A stretch of DNA of 64,000 nucleotides from Manis javanica (lineage: Eukaryota > Chordata > Mammalia > Pholidota > Manidae). Shown here one piece after another: positions 34,001 to 48,200 of the stretch; position 1 is the first letter of the stretch, and the number at the start of each line of letters is the position of its first letter. The position numbers were made by a program, and so were the translations under genes. Where the stretch lies: positions 58,225,613-58,289,612 of the forward strand of contig NC_133172.1 in assembly GCF_040802235.1 (NCBI RefSeq), in the 5' to 3' direction. The notes below the pieces were generated by a model. That model was not told the DNA's origin and made no database searches. It saw nothing but the letters and a program-made list of their open reading frames with translations.

Positions 34001-37000
34001 CAATAACGAGGATCAGACAGAACAGTCACCCTGACTGTGGTCTCTGTGTCAGTCTTTGAATCCAGCTTACCACTCACTAGCTGTGTGGCTTAAGGCAAGG
34101 TACTCAACCTCTCTGTGCCTCAATTTAATAAGCTGGGAGATGGGTTTGTAGGGCCATGAGTGCCCAAGACCTTGGTACTTCATTTAGTAAGAAATTTGAA
34201 AGCTTCGTTGTTTATATTTCATTTCGTTTTGATGTTAGTTAGCAAATGACATTGTGTTGACTTTTTCCCCCTAAAGAACATATTTCTAGTTGGAATATTC
34301 TATACATTTCCAATGTTTTGATGACTAAGCGAGATGATGCACGTAAAGTGCTTAATAAAACTGCAAAAGACGATGAAAGACCTCATTCTTTCTCCAGTTT
34401 CAGAAGATAACGCACAAGCAGTGCTTAGCACACACATGCTCAGTCGATATTAGTTCTTAGTCCTATTTCCTTTTCTTAAAATATAAAAATGCTCTGGGCT
34501 AGAATTTCTCAAGAATGTGTACTCTCCTCTAAGCCCATCACTGTGGCAGTGGATAGGTGATGGGCATTTCTCTGATAACTTATTTTTATGGGAATGAAAT
34601 GTAAGTATGTCACAGGCCCTACTTTTTTGCATATTATAATTGCACCAACAGTGGAAGCACATATTATACTACAGCAAGGAAAGTGTTCTTTGGGGGGAAA
34701 TCAACATAATGTCACTTGCTAATTAACAACAAACCAGATAGGTTTCAAATCGTCAGCCAAAGGAAGAACATAGGGCTCAGTGTTCACAGCCCTACAGACC
34801 CGGGTAGGGACCCAGCCCACTTCCAGCCTTGTCTCATTCCTCCTCCTGAGCCCCTGCCTCTGGCTCCAGCCCATCGCCACTCAGCCCTGGCAGGAAGTGG
34901 GCCACATTCCCCGCTGCCAGGCCTTTGCTTTCAGACTTGCTGGGAAGAGCAAATGGGAATCCCTATCCTCTCTCCTACTCCCCAGTCTGTTGTGGTCCCA
35001 TTGTCCTCATCTTCCAGGGACTATTTCAGGGGCCCCCTCTTCCATGAAGCCTCTCCTGCCCTATCTACCTCAGTTGGGCCTCCTCTTCTCTCTCCTACCT
35101 GGTCCCCCTCCCTCCTCTCTCTCCCTTTTCTCTCCCCAGAAGGAACCTGTGAGTATGTTATATGCTACTGTCCATAGTAAAAGGGTCTTTGCAGATGTGA
35201 TCAAGGACCTTGAGATGGGAAGATTATCTGGGTGGGCTCAGTGCAATCCCAAGGGTTATTAGAAGAGAAAGAGGACCACAGGCAACTCAGTCACAAAAGG
35301 AGTGCGCCACAACACGGTCAGAGGCCAGAATGACGCAATCACAGGCCAAGGCATCCAGGCCACTTCCAGAAGCTAGAAAGGCAAGGAATGGATTCTCCTG
35401 GAGCCTCCGGAACCAACTAGCCCTGCCCATACCTTGATTCCAGCCCCATGAGACCCAATGGTGACCATGTCTTACGAAATGATAAGATAAACAGTTGGGT
35501 TGTTTAAGCTCCTGCATGTGTGGTAATTTGTTACAGCAGCTAAGGAAACAAATACAAGTCTAAAACCACCTGGTATATTTTCAGGGTGGTCTGCATGGAC
35601 TGGTCCAGAGTCCCTGCCCTTATGCAATGAGCTGGATTCTCTCTGATGTGCAGACGAATTAGCCACAACACATGTACCGACCCTCTAATGTAGGCAGAAC
35701 TGGGCATTAGGTCACCCTCTGGCTGCAGTAGAAATCAAATGTTACTCCAGGGGCTAAAATTGTCAGTGTAGGGCTCTCACAACTGAACCAGGCCCTGGGG
35801 AAACCCAGCCCAGCTATGAGGCCTTCTGGACCAGTCCTCCAGATCTGGACCCTGCTTGGTGGGATGTCAACCCAGTGGGAGGGACGGTCACGGCTCCTGT
35901 CGGTGCCTTTCAGCTGGGTGACGCTGTGCCAGGAGACTGACCGGTTCTGATCCTCAGTTTCCTCATGTAAAATGGAGCTGTAGGAATATTTACCTCCCCT
36001 TACTGCTGTGAGTCTCAAGTGAGGACAGGTGTGTGAGAGCCCGCTCCAAACGCTTATTGTATACAACACACACGTGAAAGGGGGCTGTCCTGGCGAACTC
36101 ACCTGCCTGCCTCCCGTGGGACCCTGGAATGGCCAAAATCGACTCCAGGCTCACACTGCTGCTTCTCTTTCAGGTGAAGTGTATTACAGGAGCAAATACC
36201 TGAGAAGCGACACCTACAACGCCAACATCGAGGCCAACAGGATCGTGGTGTCAGAGTTCGGAACAATGGCCTATCCAGACCCCTGCAAAAACATATTCTC
36301 CAAGTAACTGCCCATTTTTAATCTGGCCATGCTCCTCAATGTCCTTGAAGGTCAAAACAACCAGCATTCGCTCCTATGACAGTTCTCTGGGGGAGACAAA
36401 AAACTGCACCTGACAGGCCTCTGTCCGTGTATCTTGATCACTAATAGCAAGAGAGGCAAAGAGCATCTGACAGACCATTAGGTATTCTCCCACGTGGCTG
36501 GTGGGAGAGCAATTTGGCATTATCTGTCAAAATTACAAATGCACATTCCCTTCAATCTAGAAATATACTCACGCTTGTCTGAGGCACTGTACAAAGCTGT
36601 TCACGGCTGCATTATTTGCTGTACGAGGAACTAAAGGTGACCCGAATGTATGTAGAGACTTAAATGAATAACAAGAAGCTACATAAAAAAGTACCAGGCG
36701 GAAGTAAAAAGGAACAAGGATGTCCTCTACGTATAAATAGAAAGATTTAGAAGATATATTAAGTAGGAAAACAAGGCAAGGTGTAGAAAGAGCATATAAC
36801 ATGATTTATTTTGTGTACCGGGGAGAGCTAGATTTGTTTTTGCTTGTATGTGCATGAACTGGAAGAGTATCTATGGGAGGTGGGAAGTTGACAAGTGGGA
36901 AAGGATGGGGGAAGATTTTTAGTCAGATACTTTTAAAATCATCAGGGTCATGATGCATATGATTGCCTTACAGACTCGACAATCAAATCAAATTGTTGGC

Positions 37001-40000
37001 CTGGGAATCAGGCCTGCCATCAGTATCTCCTTCTTGATCCTGTTTATATATAGAAGAGTTATGAAATGTGTTAGGGACAGACTGGCCCCAAGATGGAAGA
37101 TTACTTCTGCTTTTCCAGAACTGACGTCATCTCTCCAGTTCCAGGATCCAGGGCTAGGCTGACGCACAGGAGCCCAGAACCCACTTTGGCAGATGGGGGA
37201 GGAGCCAGCGAGGAAAAGGGAAGGGAATGAACTTCAAACCACAACCTGCGGGGCATCCTTGCTGTTCCATCACGCGCCAGTAGGCGGAGCACTAGGCCAT
37301 ACACAGATGAGGGATATTCCTGCTTTGGCTTTGCCTTCTGAGCAAACTAATGACGATGAGTTCTTAACTCAGCATTCTTTGGCCTTACTTTTTCGAAAGA
37401 AAAGAATTTCTTGGGCAAATTTGAGGTATCCATGGTGGACTCACATTCCTACCAAAAGTGAAGAATAGCTGTGATGCTAGTTTTGGGGGGCCACTATGGT
37501 TTCATGTATGATTTCTGTAGACTTTCTTGAAATACTTGGGAACGGTCCAGCAGCCCTTGCTGGCCCTGGTACGGGAGGCCGCAGACGTGGAGAGTCCGGG
37601 AGGGCTCAGCTGGGGGCTGTGTTGTCCCGCTAAGCCACTTCTTAGCTGCTTCAATGTGACAGTACCTTTGAGCGACTTGATGTCCGAGTCCTCAGGATTT
37701 CTCAGGGGACCCAGTACTGCTTCTCCCTCAGTTGAAGTAGAGCATTTTAAGTGGTAGGAAAACAGAAGTTATCTTGAGCAGGACTTTCCAGCTGGGTGGG
37801 CACAGCCCTGGTTTTCCTCCACAGGGCTTTCTCCTACTTGTCCCACACCCTCCCGGATTTCACGGACAACTGCCTGATTAACATCATGAAGTGTGGAGAA
37901 GACTTCTTCGCGACCACGGAGACCAATTACATCAGGAGAATCAACCCACAGACTCTGGAAACGCTGGAGAAGGTAACAGAGAACCTAGAGCCAGCATCAG
38001 TTGCTGACTCATGAAACAGGCCCTGGGGGAGGCCACGTGGCCTGCAGGAGCCCACAGGAGGACCCCCTCCTCTAATGCCGCTGGAGCTTGGGCTTCCCCA
38101 GCACAGCACTTAACACTGCAGTCTAAGCTGTCTCCGGGCAGGGACTGTGTCCTCTCATCTCTGGGTCTGTAGTCGTTCCTAGGGCTACTATAACCAAGTA
38201 CCACAAACTAGGTGAGAGAAGTGTGTTCTCTCACAGCTCTGGAGGCTGGAAGTCTAGGCTCAAGGTGTTGGCAGAGCCGTGCTCTCTCTGCAGGCTGTAG
38301 GGAAGGACCCTTCTCTACCTTTTCCTGCTTCTGGTGGTTCTCACCATCCTTGGGGTTCCCTGGCTTATAGATGCAGCACTCCCAGTCACTCCTGAAGATA
38401 CACATCATTGGATTAAGGCCCACCCTAATCCAGAATGACCTCATTTTAATTCAATTACATCTACAAAGACTCTAGTTCCAAATATAGATACCAGGGGTTA
38501 GGACCTCAACATATTTTTCTGGAAGACACAATTCAACCTGTAACAATGTCCATAGTCTTAGCACTGAGTGGGGGCTCCATGTGTGTTTGAATGAATGACT
38601 GTCCTAGAACGCCCAGGACTCCCAGCAGCCCTGCCTGGTTTTGACCTGAAGAGGGAGGCATTAGTCAGGGGTACAAAATAAATGCCTAAGCAGGTACCTT
38701 TCCTGGGCAGAATCAAGGCAACATTTTCATAAAAATCAATAGACCCGCTTTCAATGTTTTCCAGCTGGCTGTTGAAAACCTTAATGTCCTCTCAATATAT
38801 TTTAACGCTCTGTTAAAGGGATGGCTTTTCTTAGCTGTGAAATTCCGTCCAGCTCCTTTCAAGCTAGGAGGCATAGGTCCAGCTGATGTATGCTCTCCAC
38901 AAAGCTGCAGGGAGGAAATACTGGGAGAGAATGAAGCGTTGCCTGACTTTCGGCCGGACACTGTGCTATTCTGGGGGAGGAAGGGCGGGCAGTGAGTTCT
39001 CCAGACGTGCCATTGTTCTACGGCTGTGGCCTGTTGAGAGCGGGGGTCATTATTGAGCTTGTTAGTTGAGTTTTGCTTTGATCAGATATTTTTGTAACCT
39101 CTCCATTCCCAGAATAATCCTATGGGAGAGGCCTGGAGATTTATACCTCATGGAATGCAAAGGGGGAGAATTGAAATGACTCAATCAGAATGATACAGAG
39201 CAGTGGCCAAGGTCAGCACCAAGGCTGCCCCCTCTGCCCAGGTCAGTGCTTGCAGCTCTCTACAGGGAAGGCCCTGTTTCCATGCTGAGGACTCCTGGCA
39301 GGGCCAGGAGGCAGGGTCGGAACAACCGCCACTGAAAATACCCACAGCTCACCAAGCCCCTGCGATCCATTTGCTGTAGGAGGCCCCTCGTGAGATTACA
39401 TCAGATCGCAAGAGTAAACATCCTTTTTAAAGGTGAAGGCTGCCTTATTTTCAGATCAGGGGATGTGCAAAACTAGCCATCATCTACCTAAACCTAGACT
39501 CAGTCTGCTTTTCAGGAGGGATTTCACCCTTTTTAAAACCAGATGGCTTTCATATTTTGCAGGTTGATTATCATAAATACGTGGCTGTAAATCTGGCAAC
39601 ATCACATCCTCATTACGATGCGGCTGGAAATGTCCTCAACATGGGCACATCCATCATGGACAAGAGGAAGACGAGATATGTGATGTTCAAGATCCCTGCC
39701 ACAGTGCCAGGTAGCTCATCTGGGGATGTGACGAGGTGCAGACACCAGGGGCGGCTCCTTGCAGAGAGGTCTGCTCTGTGTTGGTGACTCGAGACCCAGT
39801 CTGACACTTGCTCTCATAGATGAGTCTGATTGACCGTGAGCTCCTTTTCTCCTTCAGGAGAAAAGGATGTGCTGGGCTTCCTTTTGGAAGAAGTGAATCC
39901 CTTCGATGTTCTAATCTTTTCCTTAGGATCCAGTTCATTAATTCATTAATTTGTGCATGATTCTATCTACATATCTTCCTTCCTTCCGTCCATCCATCCA

Positions 40001-43000
40001 TCCATACCCCCATCCAACAGTTTTTTAGTTTCTGACAAACCTTTTTACATCAGGGCTGTGCTGCCCACGTGCATCCCAGCCCTTGAACCCAGGCTCCCAG
40101 AGTTGTTCACGGGGCTTGGCCCTGCCGGGACCCACTCCAGATCCTCACCTGTTCTCTGGGCCTTCGGGCATTCTCTGTTTAGGGCTGGGAACCTGAAGCA
40201 AAGCCCAGGCCAAATGTGATTGCACATCCCTGGTGGGGGACTCCCAGCCCTTATTTGTCCGGGACCCTCCTGGGACAACCCCCCAGAGACCAGGCCTCCA
40301 AGGGTGACTGCACAGAGCTCAGGAGACAGTACAGAACTGTGAGGGTGCTTGGCTTGACTGGTTTAGGAAAACTGGCTTCCGTCGGTGATCCCTCTGGTCC
40401 CCAGCCCCACAGTCCTGCAGAACTTCCTGAGCAAATCACGGGGTTCTGCCAGCAAATATGAGCCTGCAAGCTCAAAAGGGATAGTGAGTATTCTTGTTAA
40501 ATGGAACTCCCATTAATTAAGCCAAAAAGGGGAAATAGGGTCTAACTTAGACTCCTAGAACATCAGCCTTGCAGATGGTCTGGGCATTTGATTTTGCCCT
40601 TTATATTACAGAGGACTGAGGCCCAGGGTACCAGGTGACACAAGGCTTACGCAGTTCCCCACTGGGCAGTTGCTCCTGCCGGTGCCTCCCTGGGGTTTGC
40701 TCCCATCTCTCGCCTCCTGGCCCAGGGTGCTTTTCATTTCCTCTTGCTTTGTGTTCCATTTGTTTTGTGAAGAAAAGAACTACCCCACAGCCCCATGGCA
40801 TCCCTCCCACCAGACAGCTGTTTACAGGGTGCACAGGTGGCCACAAGAAAGGTGGGGACGCTTGCAGATAACTCATTATAAACCAGCCCCAGGCCTGGGT
40901 GGTGAGGCCTTTTGGCTAGTGGCTGACTCATCCCCGCAGAGGAACAAGAAAACTGAGCATGTGCTGAGCACCTTTGGCGTTGGGGCGCTGGGCGAGGTAC
41001 CTGGATTCCTCCGTGACTTCATTCTGTTCTCTCCCTTCGCTCTGAGTGTTACAGTCCCTTGTGACAGCATTGGCAGCCAAGCTCAGGGGCTCTGTCTTCG
41101 TGGCTTCTTAACCTTGTGCCTTTGGCCATAGTGACAGACCATTCCACCATGCCTCGGTTCCCCGTCTGTAAATTGGGAATCCAATACATGTGATGGCCCC
41201 TCAGCAGTAGGCACATAGGCTTGTTCTCCGGTGTTTCAGAATGGGCAGTGCCAAGAGAAGGTCATGGAAACCCTATGAAATACATGCCAAACAGTGGCTC
41301 AACAGAGTATCAAAGCTTGAGCCTGGGAAGCTGGCCCATCACCGGGGAGCTTGGTGGAAATGCAGAACCTCGAGCTCTTAACCCTACATACTGAGTCAAA
41401 CTCCCCATTTTATCATGCTCTCCAGATGATCCACATGCATGTTAAGGTTTGGGAAGCCGTGCTCCAGAGCCAGGTTGGCCAACTTTTTCTATAAAGGGTC
41501 TGAGTGCAGAGTCGGGGCTGGGCAGGCATGGCTCATGGCAGCTACTCAATGTGCCACGTTAGCTTGAAAGCCAAAGCAGCCAAGGACTCTGTAGCAAGGA
41601 GGAAGCACAGCTGTGTTCCAGATAAACCTTGATTAAAAAGCAGGTAGAGGGGAGCTTCAGCCCTGGGTCTTAGCTGTGGACTGCTGGCCCAGAGGCCTGA
41701 CTCCATGCAGCATGTTTTCAGGTGTAAAGCAGGTCTCCCAGGGGGTGACTGAGTGGGAAGGGCCCCCAGCCTCTGCCCCGGCCTCCTCTCAGTCATCGGC
41801 TCACACGCGAAGGCTCTTCTGAGCGACCGGGGCAGTTGGGACACGCAGGGTCGGGGGGCAGCCAGGTCCTGGGCTGCTGCTGAGTCTTGCTTTTCTCTAG
41901 AGGGCAGGAGCCCCCTGAAGCACACGGAGGTGTTCTGCTCCATCGCCTCCCGCTCGCTGCTCTCCCCGAGCTATTACCACAGCTTCGGCATCACCGAGAA
42001 CTACATCGTTTTTCTCGAGCAGCCTTTCAAGCTGGATGTCCTGAAGATGTTGACTGCCTACTTCCGAGGGGTTAACTGGGCCTCCTGCATAACTTTCCAC
42101 AGGGAGGACAAGGTAAGGTCGCCAACACCAGGATGGCCAGGGCCAGGGGTGCCCAGCAGCACCCTCCGAGGTGGAGGTCAGCACGCATGTTTCTTTGGGA
42201 GGGCGGGTGTGAGTGGCTAGGCGGTCTCCCCAGAGGCGTCAGCCAATTCCAGAGAGTTCCGAATCTGGGGGGGTCCTGAGTTAGGGCAAGGGGCCAGCCC
42301 AAGTCAGTAAGTCAGCAGTGGACTGTCTCTGGAAGGGTGTGACCTTGGGCAAGGCAGCAGCACCAGCCGGGCAGCTTGCACCGACCCAGCAGCAAAGGGG
42401 CTGCTTCTCGGGCCTGACCAGCACCCCGCTCCTCACAGCCTCCACCGTCTACGGCCCTTCCAGTGTCCCTGCAGTCCCCAGTGACATCAGGGGAGGGCCA
42501 CAGGGTACGTAGACGGCATAGCACAGTGTTCAACCAGACGGCACAAGGAAACGTCTTCATTCAGCTGCACCTGAGCACACAAAGCGTGTATGCCCTTGTG
42601 TACATGTGGGTGTGCGTATTTATACATGTGCCTGTATGTTTGAATGTCTGTGTGTACATGTATATGTGTATGAATATATATATGTGTGTATTTACTTCCC
42701 GTTCAAACAAGTAAATTTTTACTCGTGAAAACTATCAAATAATTCTCAGTGTCATCTCTTCACATAATATGCACGTATAGAAGGTGGCATATCAAGTCCA
42801 TACCCCTTCCCATCCCCATGCAAACCCCCTCCACCACTCTCTATTTGACATCATATTACACCTCTTTCTATGCCTTGTGTACATACACAAATAGGTGTCC
42901 CATTTGTGACTGGCAAGCTCTTAAGGCCTGTCCTCTCTTCTCAGGGTTGAGAATGAGGTGTCTGAGGGGACAAAGAGATTGGGGAGGTTTCTTCTCAGCT

Positions 43001-45165
43001 CAGAACCTTCTACTGATTCCACATCTTCCTCCAAATAAGATCCAAAGGCTTCGCTCCCCGGCCTGTGTGCGCTATACATTCCCACATGCTCTCGCCCCAG
43101 CCATTGGCTCCCGGCTCACTCGGCCCCCTTCTGTATCTCCAGCCATCAAACACATCCTGCCTCAGGGACTTTGCATGTTCTGTCCCCACGGCCTGGAATG
43201 TTCTTCCTCAGACGGCCTCCTCCCTCAAGCGACCTAGTCCGAGGCCTGCCATGATGAATGTGTCCAATAGAGCTGCCTCGGCTGCTCAGTGTCTTTTGGC
43301 AATGCCCCTCAATCAGTGCAGGGTGCATCTGATCGCTGACTGTCAGCCTCACCCCTTGGAGTATAAGCTCCACGAAAGGAAGGACTTTGTTTCATTTTGT
43401 CTCTCCAGTTCCTGAGAAAGTGCCTGACGTGTCCTAGGCCCTCGGGGAATGTTTGTGGAGTGACTGAGTCGGGCAAGGGCACCTACAGGAAGAAGCCAGC
43501 TGAAGTTAGGTTTTGCTCTGCAGCCATTTCCCCAAACACAACTGAGGCGCGTCCCACTGGCAGGAGCTTCAGAGCCCCCAGGCCTCTAATCTGCAGCCCT
43601 TGGAGAGCCCCTGGCCCTCAGAGGATTCCACAGAGCTTTGGGATGCATTGGAGGAGATCACTGAGAAGTCCCTGGGGCTGACCCAGGGACTGGGGTCATG
43701 GAGAAGAGACCTAAGATAGTCACCCCTCTGTTGCCATCCCATACTGCATCCCCACCTCCATGCTGGCGAAGCCTCCACTGTACCCCTGGTTGATGTTCAG
43801 AGCTCCATTCTGGTTCAGGAGAGAGGCGAGGAGGCTGGGAGGGGACGGCCAGAGCCCAGTTTGCAGAGGTCCCTCCCTGCCCCCTCAGAGAAGGGTGGTT
43901 AGGTCAGAGTTGTTAAAGAAAGAAACCCCCCCACACACACACTTTGGATTAGGCAACTGGGGCTGCAGATATGGCTAATTACCGCCCAGAGCAATACGGC
44001 CTCAGGACACCTGGAGAGGCAGGCAGATGCCTGATGAGCTGACCCCTGGGTGGGCTCCCTACCTAGAGTGGGTCACCACACCACAGCCCCCAGGGCAAGG
44101 GGCTCTGTGACAGCCTCGTCTCTGCAAACCAGGAAGGTGAGGGAGGGGTCCTAATGGGTGGGTGCGGGTCTAGGCTTTTAGGGCTCTGGCTGTGGGTGGA
44201 GCCCAGGGGGGCCTAGAGAGCCGGAGCCAGGCTGGTTCTGTCCAACATGGACATTGCCAGGATGCCAGGAAGCTGGCCTGTCACTGCCCACCCGGAGTCA
44301 GCGTCAAGTGGAAGGGCACCCTCAGGGCCTCCCTCAAACACTGTCAGTGCAGCAAACTCCCTCCCCTCCATCTGCAGAAGGCCATGACAGACAGACAGAC
44401 AGCCACTGGCAGCTCCCCTTACCCAGGGCTTCCTGGCGGCTGGCGCTCTGGAGGTGGCACACAGAGGATCAAATGGGGAAGGGCTGCTCCAGGGTCAAGA
44501 GCTAACAGTGGCAGGGCCGGTCTTGTCCAGTACCTGGTGCCAGAGCATCGGGCTGGCAGAAGGAGAGCTGACCCTTGGGTGGGTGTATTCTTTCAGACTT
44601 ACATCCACATCGTTGACCAGAGGACTAGGAAGCCCTTGCCCATCAAGTTCTACACGGACCCCATGGTGGTCTTCCACCACGTCAACGCCTACGAGGAGGA
44701 CGGCTGCCTCCTGTTTGATGTCATCGCCTATGAGGACAGCAGCCTCTACCAGCTCTTCTATTTGGCCAACCTGAACCAGGACTTTGAAGAGAACTCCAGG
44801 CTCACCTCCATCCCCACCCTCAAGAGGTTCGCTGTGCCCCTGCATGTGGACAAGGTAAGAGCTTGAGGGAAGGCCCGTTTTATTCCTGGGGAGATGTGAA
44901 CCCAGACAGCACGTTATGTTGGCATCGATCTGATTGACATTAAAATAGAAAATGAGCTGTTCTTAAAAAAAGACAGAAAATGGTTTTCATTATTTTTCCG
45001 AAAGGGGTACTTTTTCATAGCAGAAACCTTAGAAAATGTACGTTACATTCAAAGGGAAAAGAATCCCCATAACAAGCCCATCATGGATGTGTTTATATTA
45101 CCTCCCAAAGTCTCTCTCACTCCATAGATGGACAGACACTGATATATATATGCCCATATATGTTG

Positions 45166-45202
<37 letters not shown>

Positions 45203-48200
45203 CTACATATCTCAAAGCTGTTAACAATTATGTGCAGTATTATTTCCTTCTCTAAAATTAAGCAATATATAACATGTAGATTCACCCTTTCCACTCAAAG
45301 TATACAATTCAGTGGCTTTTAGTGTATTCAGAGTTGTGCAATGAATGCCACAATCAATTTTCAAACACTTTCATCACCCCAAAAAGAAACCTTGCACCCC
45401 ATAAGCACCCCACCCTCAATCCCCCCATCGCCCCAGGCAACCACCACTGCACTTTCTGTCTCTGAGGATTCGCCTTTCCTGGGCACTTCCTGCGGATGGA
45501 ATCCTGCACCGTGTGGCCGCTCATAGTGGCTGCCCACGCAGCACGTTTCAAGGTTCATCTGTGTGCGGCCCTCCAGCACCTGTCCTTCTCAGGGCTGACT
45601 GTGTCCATGTTATTTTACGTACTGCTTGCTCGCCTATTTACGTATCTGAATATCTCTCCATGACATTAAATGTTCTTCTGCAGCATCACTTTAAATATTT
45701 GCCTGACAGTCTGTGGTGGAGATTCACCACCATTTGCTTACCCAGTGCTGTGGGCAGTCCTGTTCTTGCACTAAAAATGCCCACTATGCCAGATGTTATC
45801 CTCAATTAAGGTGATGCCGCCAAGGTTCTGGGCTTGGTTTTGGAGGCTACAGAGTTTCTGACTCCAGAACTTGCTGACTTCGTGACTTAATTCACTTATG
45901 AAACCAAATTCGACTCAATTCTCATTTGATGGCTCATGTTTACTAAATGCATTCTCTGTACCAGGTACTTTGCTAAGCGTTTTATTTTTCCTTCCCTCAC
46001 TTAATGATCAAAAAAACCTATGGAAAAGGTCCTCATGTTAGCCTCATTTTACAGATGAAGAAACTGAGGCTCAGAGAGGTTAAGGAATGGGCCCACGGTC
46101 ACACAGCCCAGAGTGGTGGTGCCAAGACTGACACCTGAACCAGCCTGTCTCTACGCCTGAACTTGAAGCTGGTCAGGGGATCAACCCCTGTTCTTCCCAG
46201 CAGGCCTGGCTCCTGGAAAGAGCCCACATGGTCAGACTCCTCTCAGGGCTCTGCCAGCCTGGGGAATGGAGGACTTGCCTATGGAAGGCCCAGGGAGACC
46301 CCTCCCACCCTCACTGCCAGGCTCCTCAGTGTAGACCAGACAGGCTGCTGACCAGTAAGCAGGGGCCTGCCTTTGAATCCAGGCTTGACTGACTCCAGAG
46401 TTGGGGTTCTTTCCTATCTCCCCAGCATTTCCCTACTCACAATCATTTGTGTATGTCTGTCATGATTTTTGCCCTATTTCCTTTCCTCTGTAGTTAACGT
46501 TTACAAAGTCGTGATTTTGTTTAGATGAACTCACTACATGCAACTCAGTACATCACTACTCAGGGGAGAGGGGCATTGCTTGCTGTGGTTAGAACACAGT
46601 ATGAGCGTAAAACAACGAAGGAAAGCAGAGGTCTTAAGCCCTAGCCAGATACTGTTGCTTGCCAAGACTTATTTATCTTTGTTTTAAAAAGTATTGGGTG
46701 TTAAAAATATAGTGGGACCTAAGTGAGACCCTCTCCTTGACACAGTCTGAAATACTGGAAGAGAAAAAGGAATTAACTTTCTCCCCATGTGATTCAGGGC
46801 CATTGAATGAACTGCCATGTCCCAAAAAATCACTACATGGGCCTCTGCACCCCTCACTCAGTGGGGTACCACAGTGGAGTGCCTAGGACTACATCTCCTA
46901 GTTCCAGGAAAAATCGGGGTGTCACAAATCCCCAGGCCCTGCCCCCACCTCATGCCAGCCTCAGACTGAAGATGGAAACACTAATTTCCACCACCCATAC
47001 ACCACAGGATTTTATAACCTTTTATCACACTTGAAAAATGACTTGCTTCTTGACACCAAGCTAAGAATTTTAGCACATATATTGTAAAAAGCCACCACAT
47101 AAGCCACCTGCTGCTTTGAAACTAGCAAAGAAGAGTGAGCCCTGGGAAGGGTAGCTGTGGCCACGCTTTGAAACTACCATTTATTGTCCCTTAAAAAGTC
47201 TTCTGGCTTCACTTTCAAGTTGCCCCACCTGCATATTGAAATTAGAAAGTTGAGCAGGCAGACAGGGCCTGTATGTCCTAGATCTGGTGTCTCTCATTCC
47301 ATCCTGGCCAGAGGTTTGTCAGGGAAGGATAGTGGGAGATGCCCCACATTCTCAAGCACCTTCTACATGGTTGCTGTCCCTTGGCCTGCAACCAGGTCCT
47401 CCTCCCATCAGACCTCCACTCCTGTCCTGGCTGCTGCTTGGACTGTCCTGGGGGCTCTGAAACCACGCCCAGCCCAGTGAAGGCAGAATCTGGGGTGGGG
47501 GCAGGCATGAAAATGATCTCAGAGCCCCAAAGGAACTCTGATTGGCAGCCAAGGAGGGAACCACCAGGCTAACAAATTCCTGCGCATCCTGCAGGTCTCA
47601 GCATCCTTACCCCCCTCAAATGAGTTTACACTTGAATGGCACCTGCAGCTCTTGGCTCAATGTCCAGTATAATGAACTTGTTCAGTCACCTCTTCCTGTG
47701 AAAGCCCTGGGAGGCCCAGGACTCTGTCCTGTCAGCCATTTACCCCCGTGCCCATCACAGGGTCCAGCACCCAGGGGGTTCTCCCTAAGCTCGTAACTGT
47801 TTCCAGTGAATGAATGAATGGATAGATGGGTGGGAAATGTGAAGTGGGTTCTCCTAAAGGGCACAGTCTTCCTTTAGCACCTAGAATATTTCCCAAGTGG
47901 AAAGCACGTTCCCCATAGAATGGAGAACAGTGATGGTGGTTTCAAAGTCTAGGATCTCCCAGCTGCCCCAGATTCTCTTGCATTTGGGCCAGCTGAGGTC
48001 AAAAAAAGGTGGGGCCTCTTGGCACCCTGGGCCTGTTTATGTGGGGTGGCATGGGGCTTGTCTAAGGCAGGGCGGGGCTGGGAGGGGCGTGGGCGTGTAC
48101 AGACAGTCCGGTGGCCGCCCTGCCCTTGGCCAGGTGCTGCTCTGCCTCCAGGTGGGTTCAGAAGCCTTGACTTCCTTCCCGACAGCCATCCACACATAAG

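Larger units (their letters stand above)
31926..36173. other. BCO1: BCO1 intron 2
   Basis: Contains the listed hairpin/microsatellite, MIR, L2 and LTR copies. Stretches 32100-32940, 33020-34040 and 35570-35860 show nothing I can name with confidence. Confidence 0.6.
42113..44596. other. BCO1: BCO1 intron 6
   Basis: Contains the TGTA-rich tract and the L2 listed separately. Positions 43480-44380 and 42113-42580 hold nothing I recognise. Confidence 0.6.

Noticed and set aside
34716-35262. Two overlapping plus-strand frames of over 150 codons
   Set aside because: They lie across an L2 fragment and the start of an LTR in BCO1 intron 2. The Pro/Ser/Leu-rich composition is typical of a C-rich repeat.
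44192-44866. 224-codon open frame, the longest in the window
   Set aside because: It is BCO1 exon 7 with intron 6 read-through on its left side and a few intron 7 codons on its right. The first part has no homology and a good acceptor splits it at 44597.
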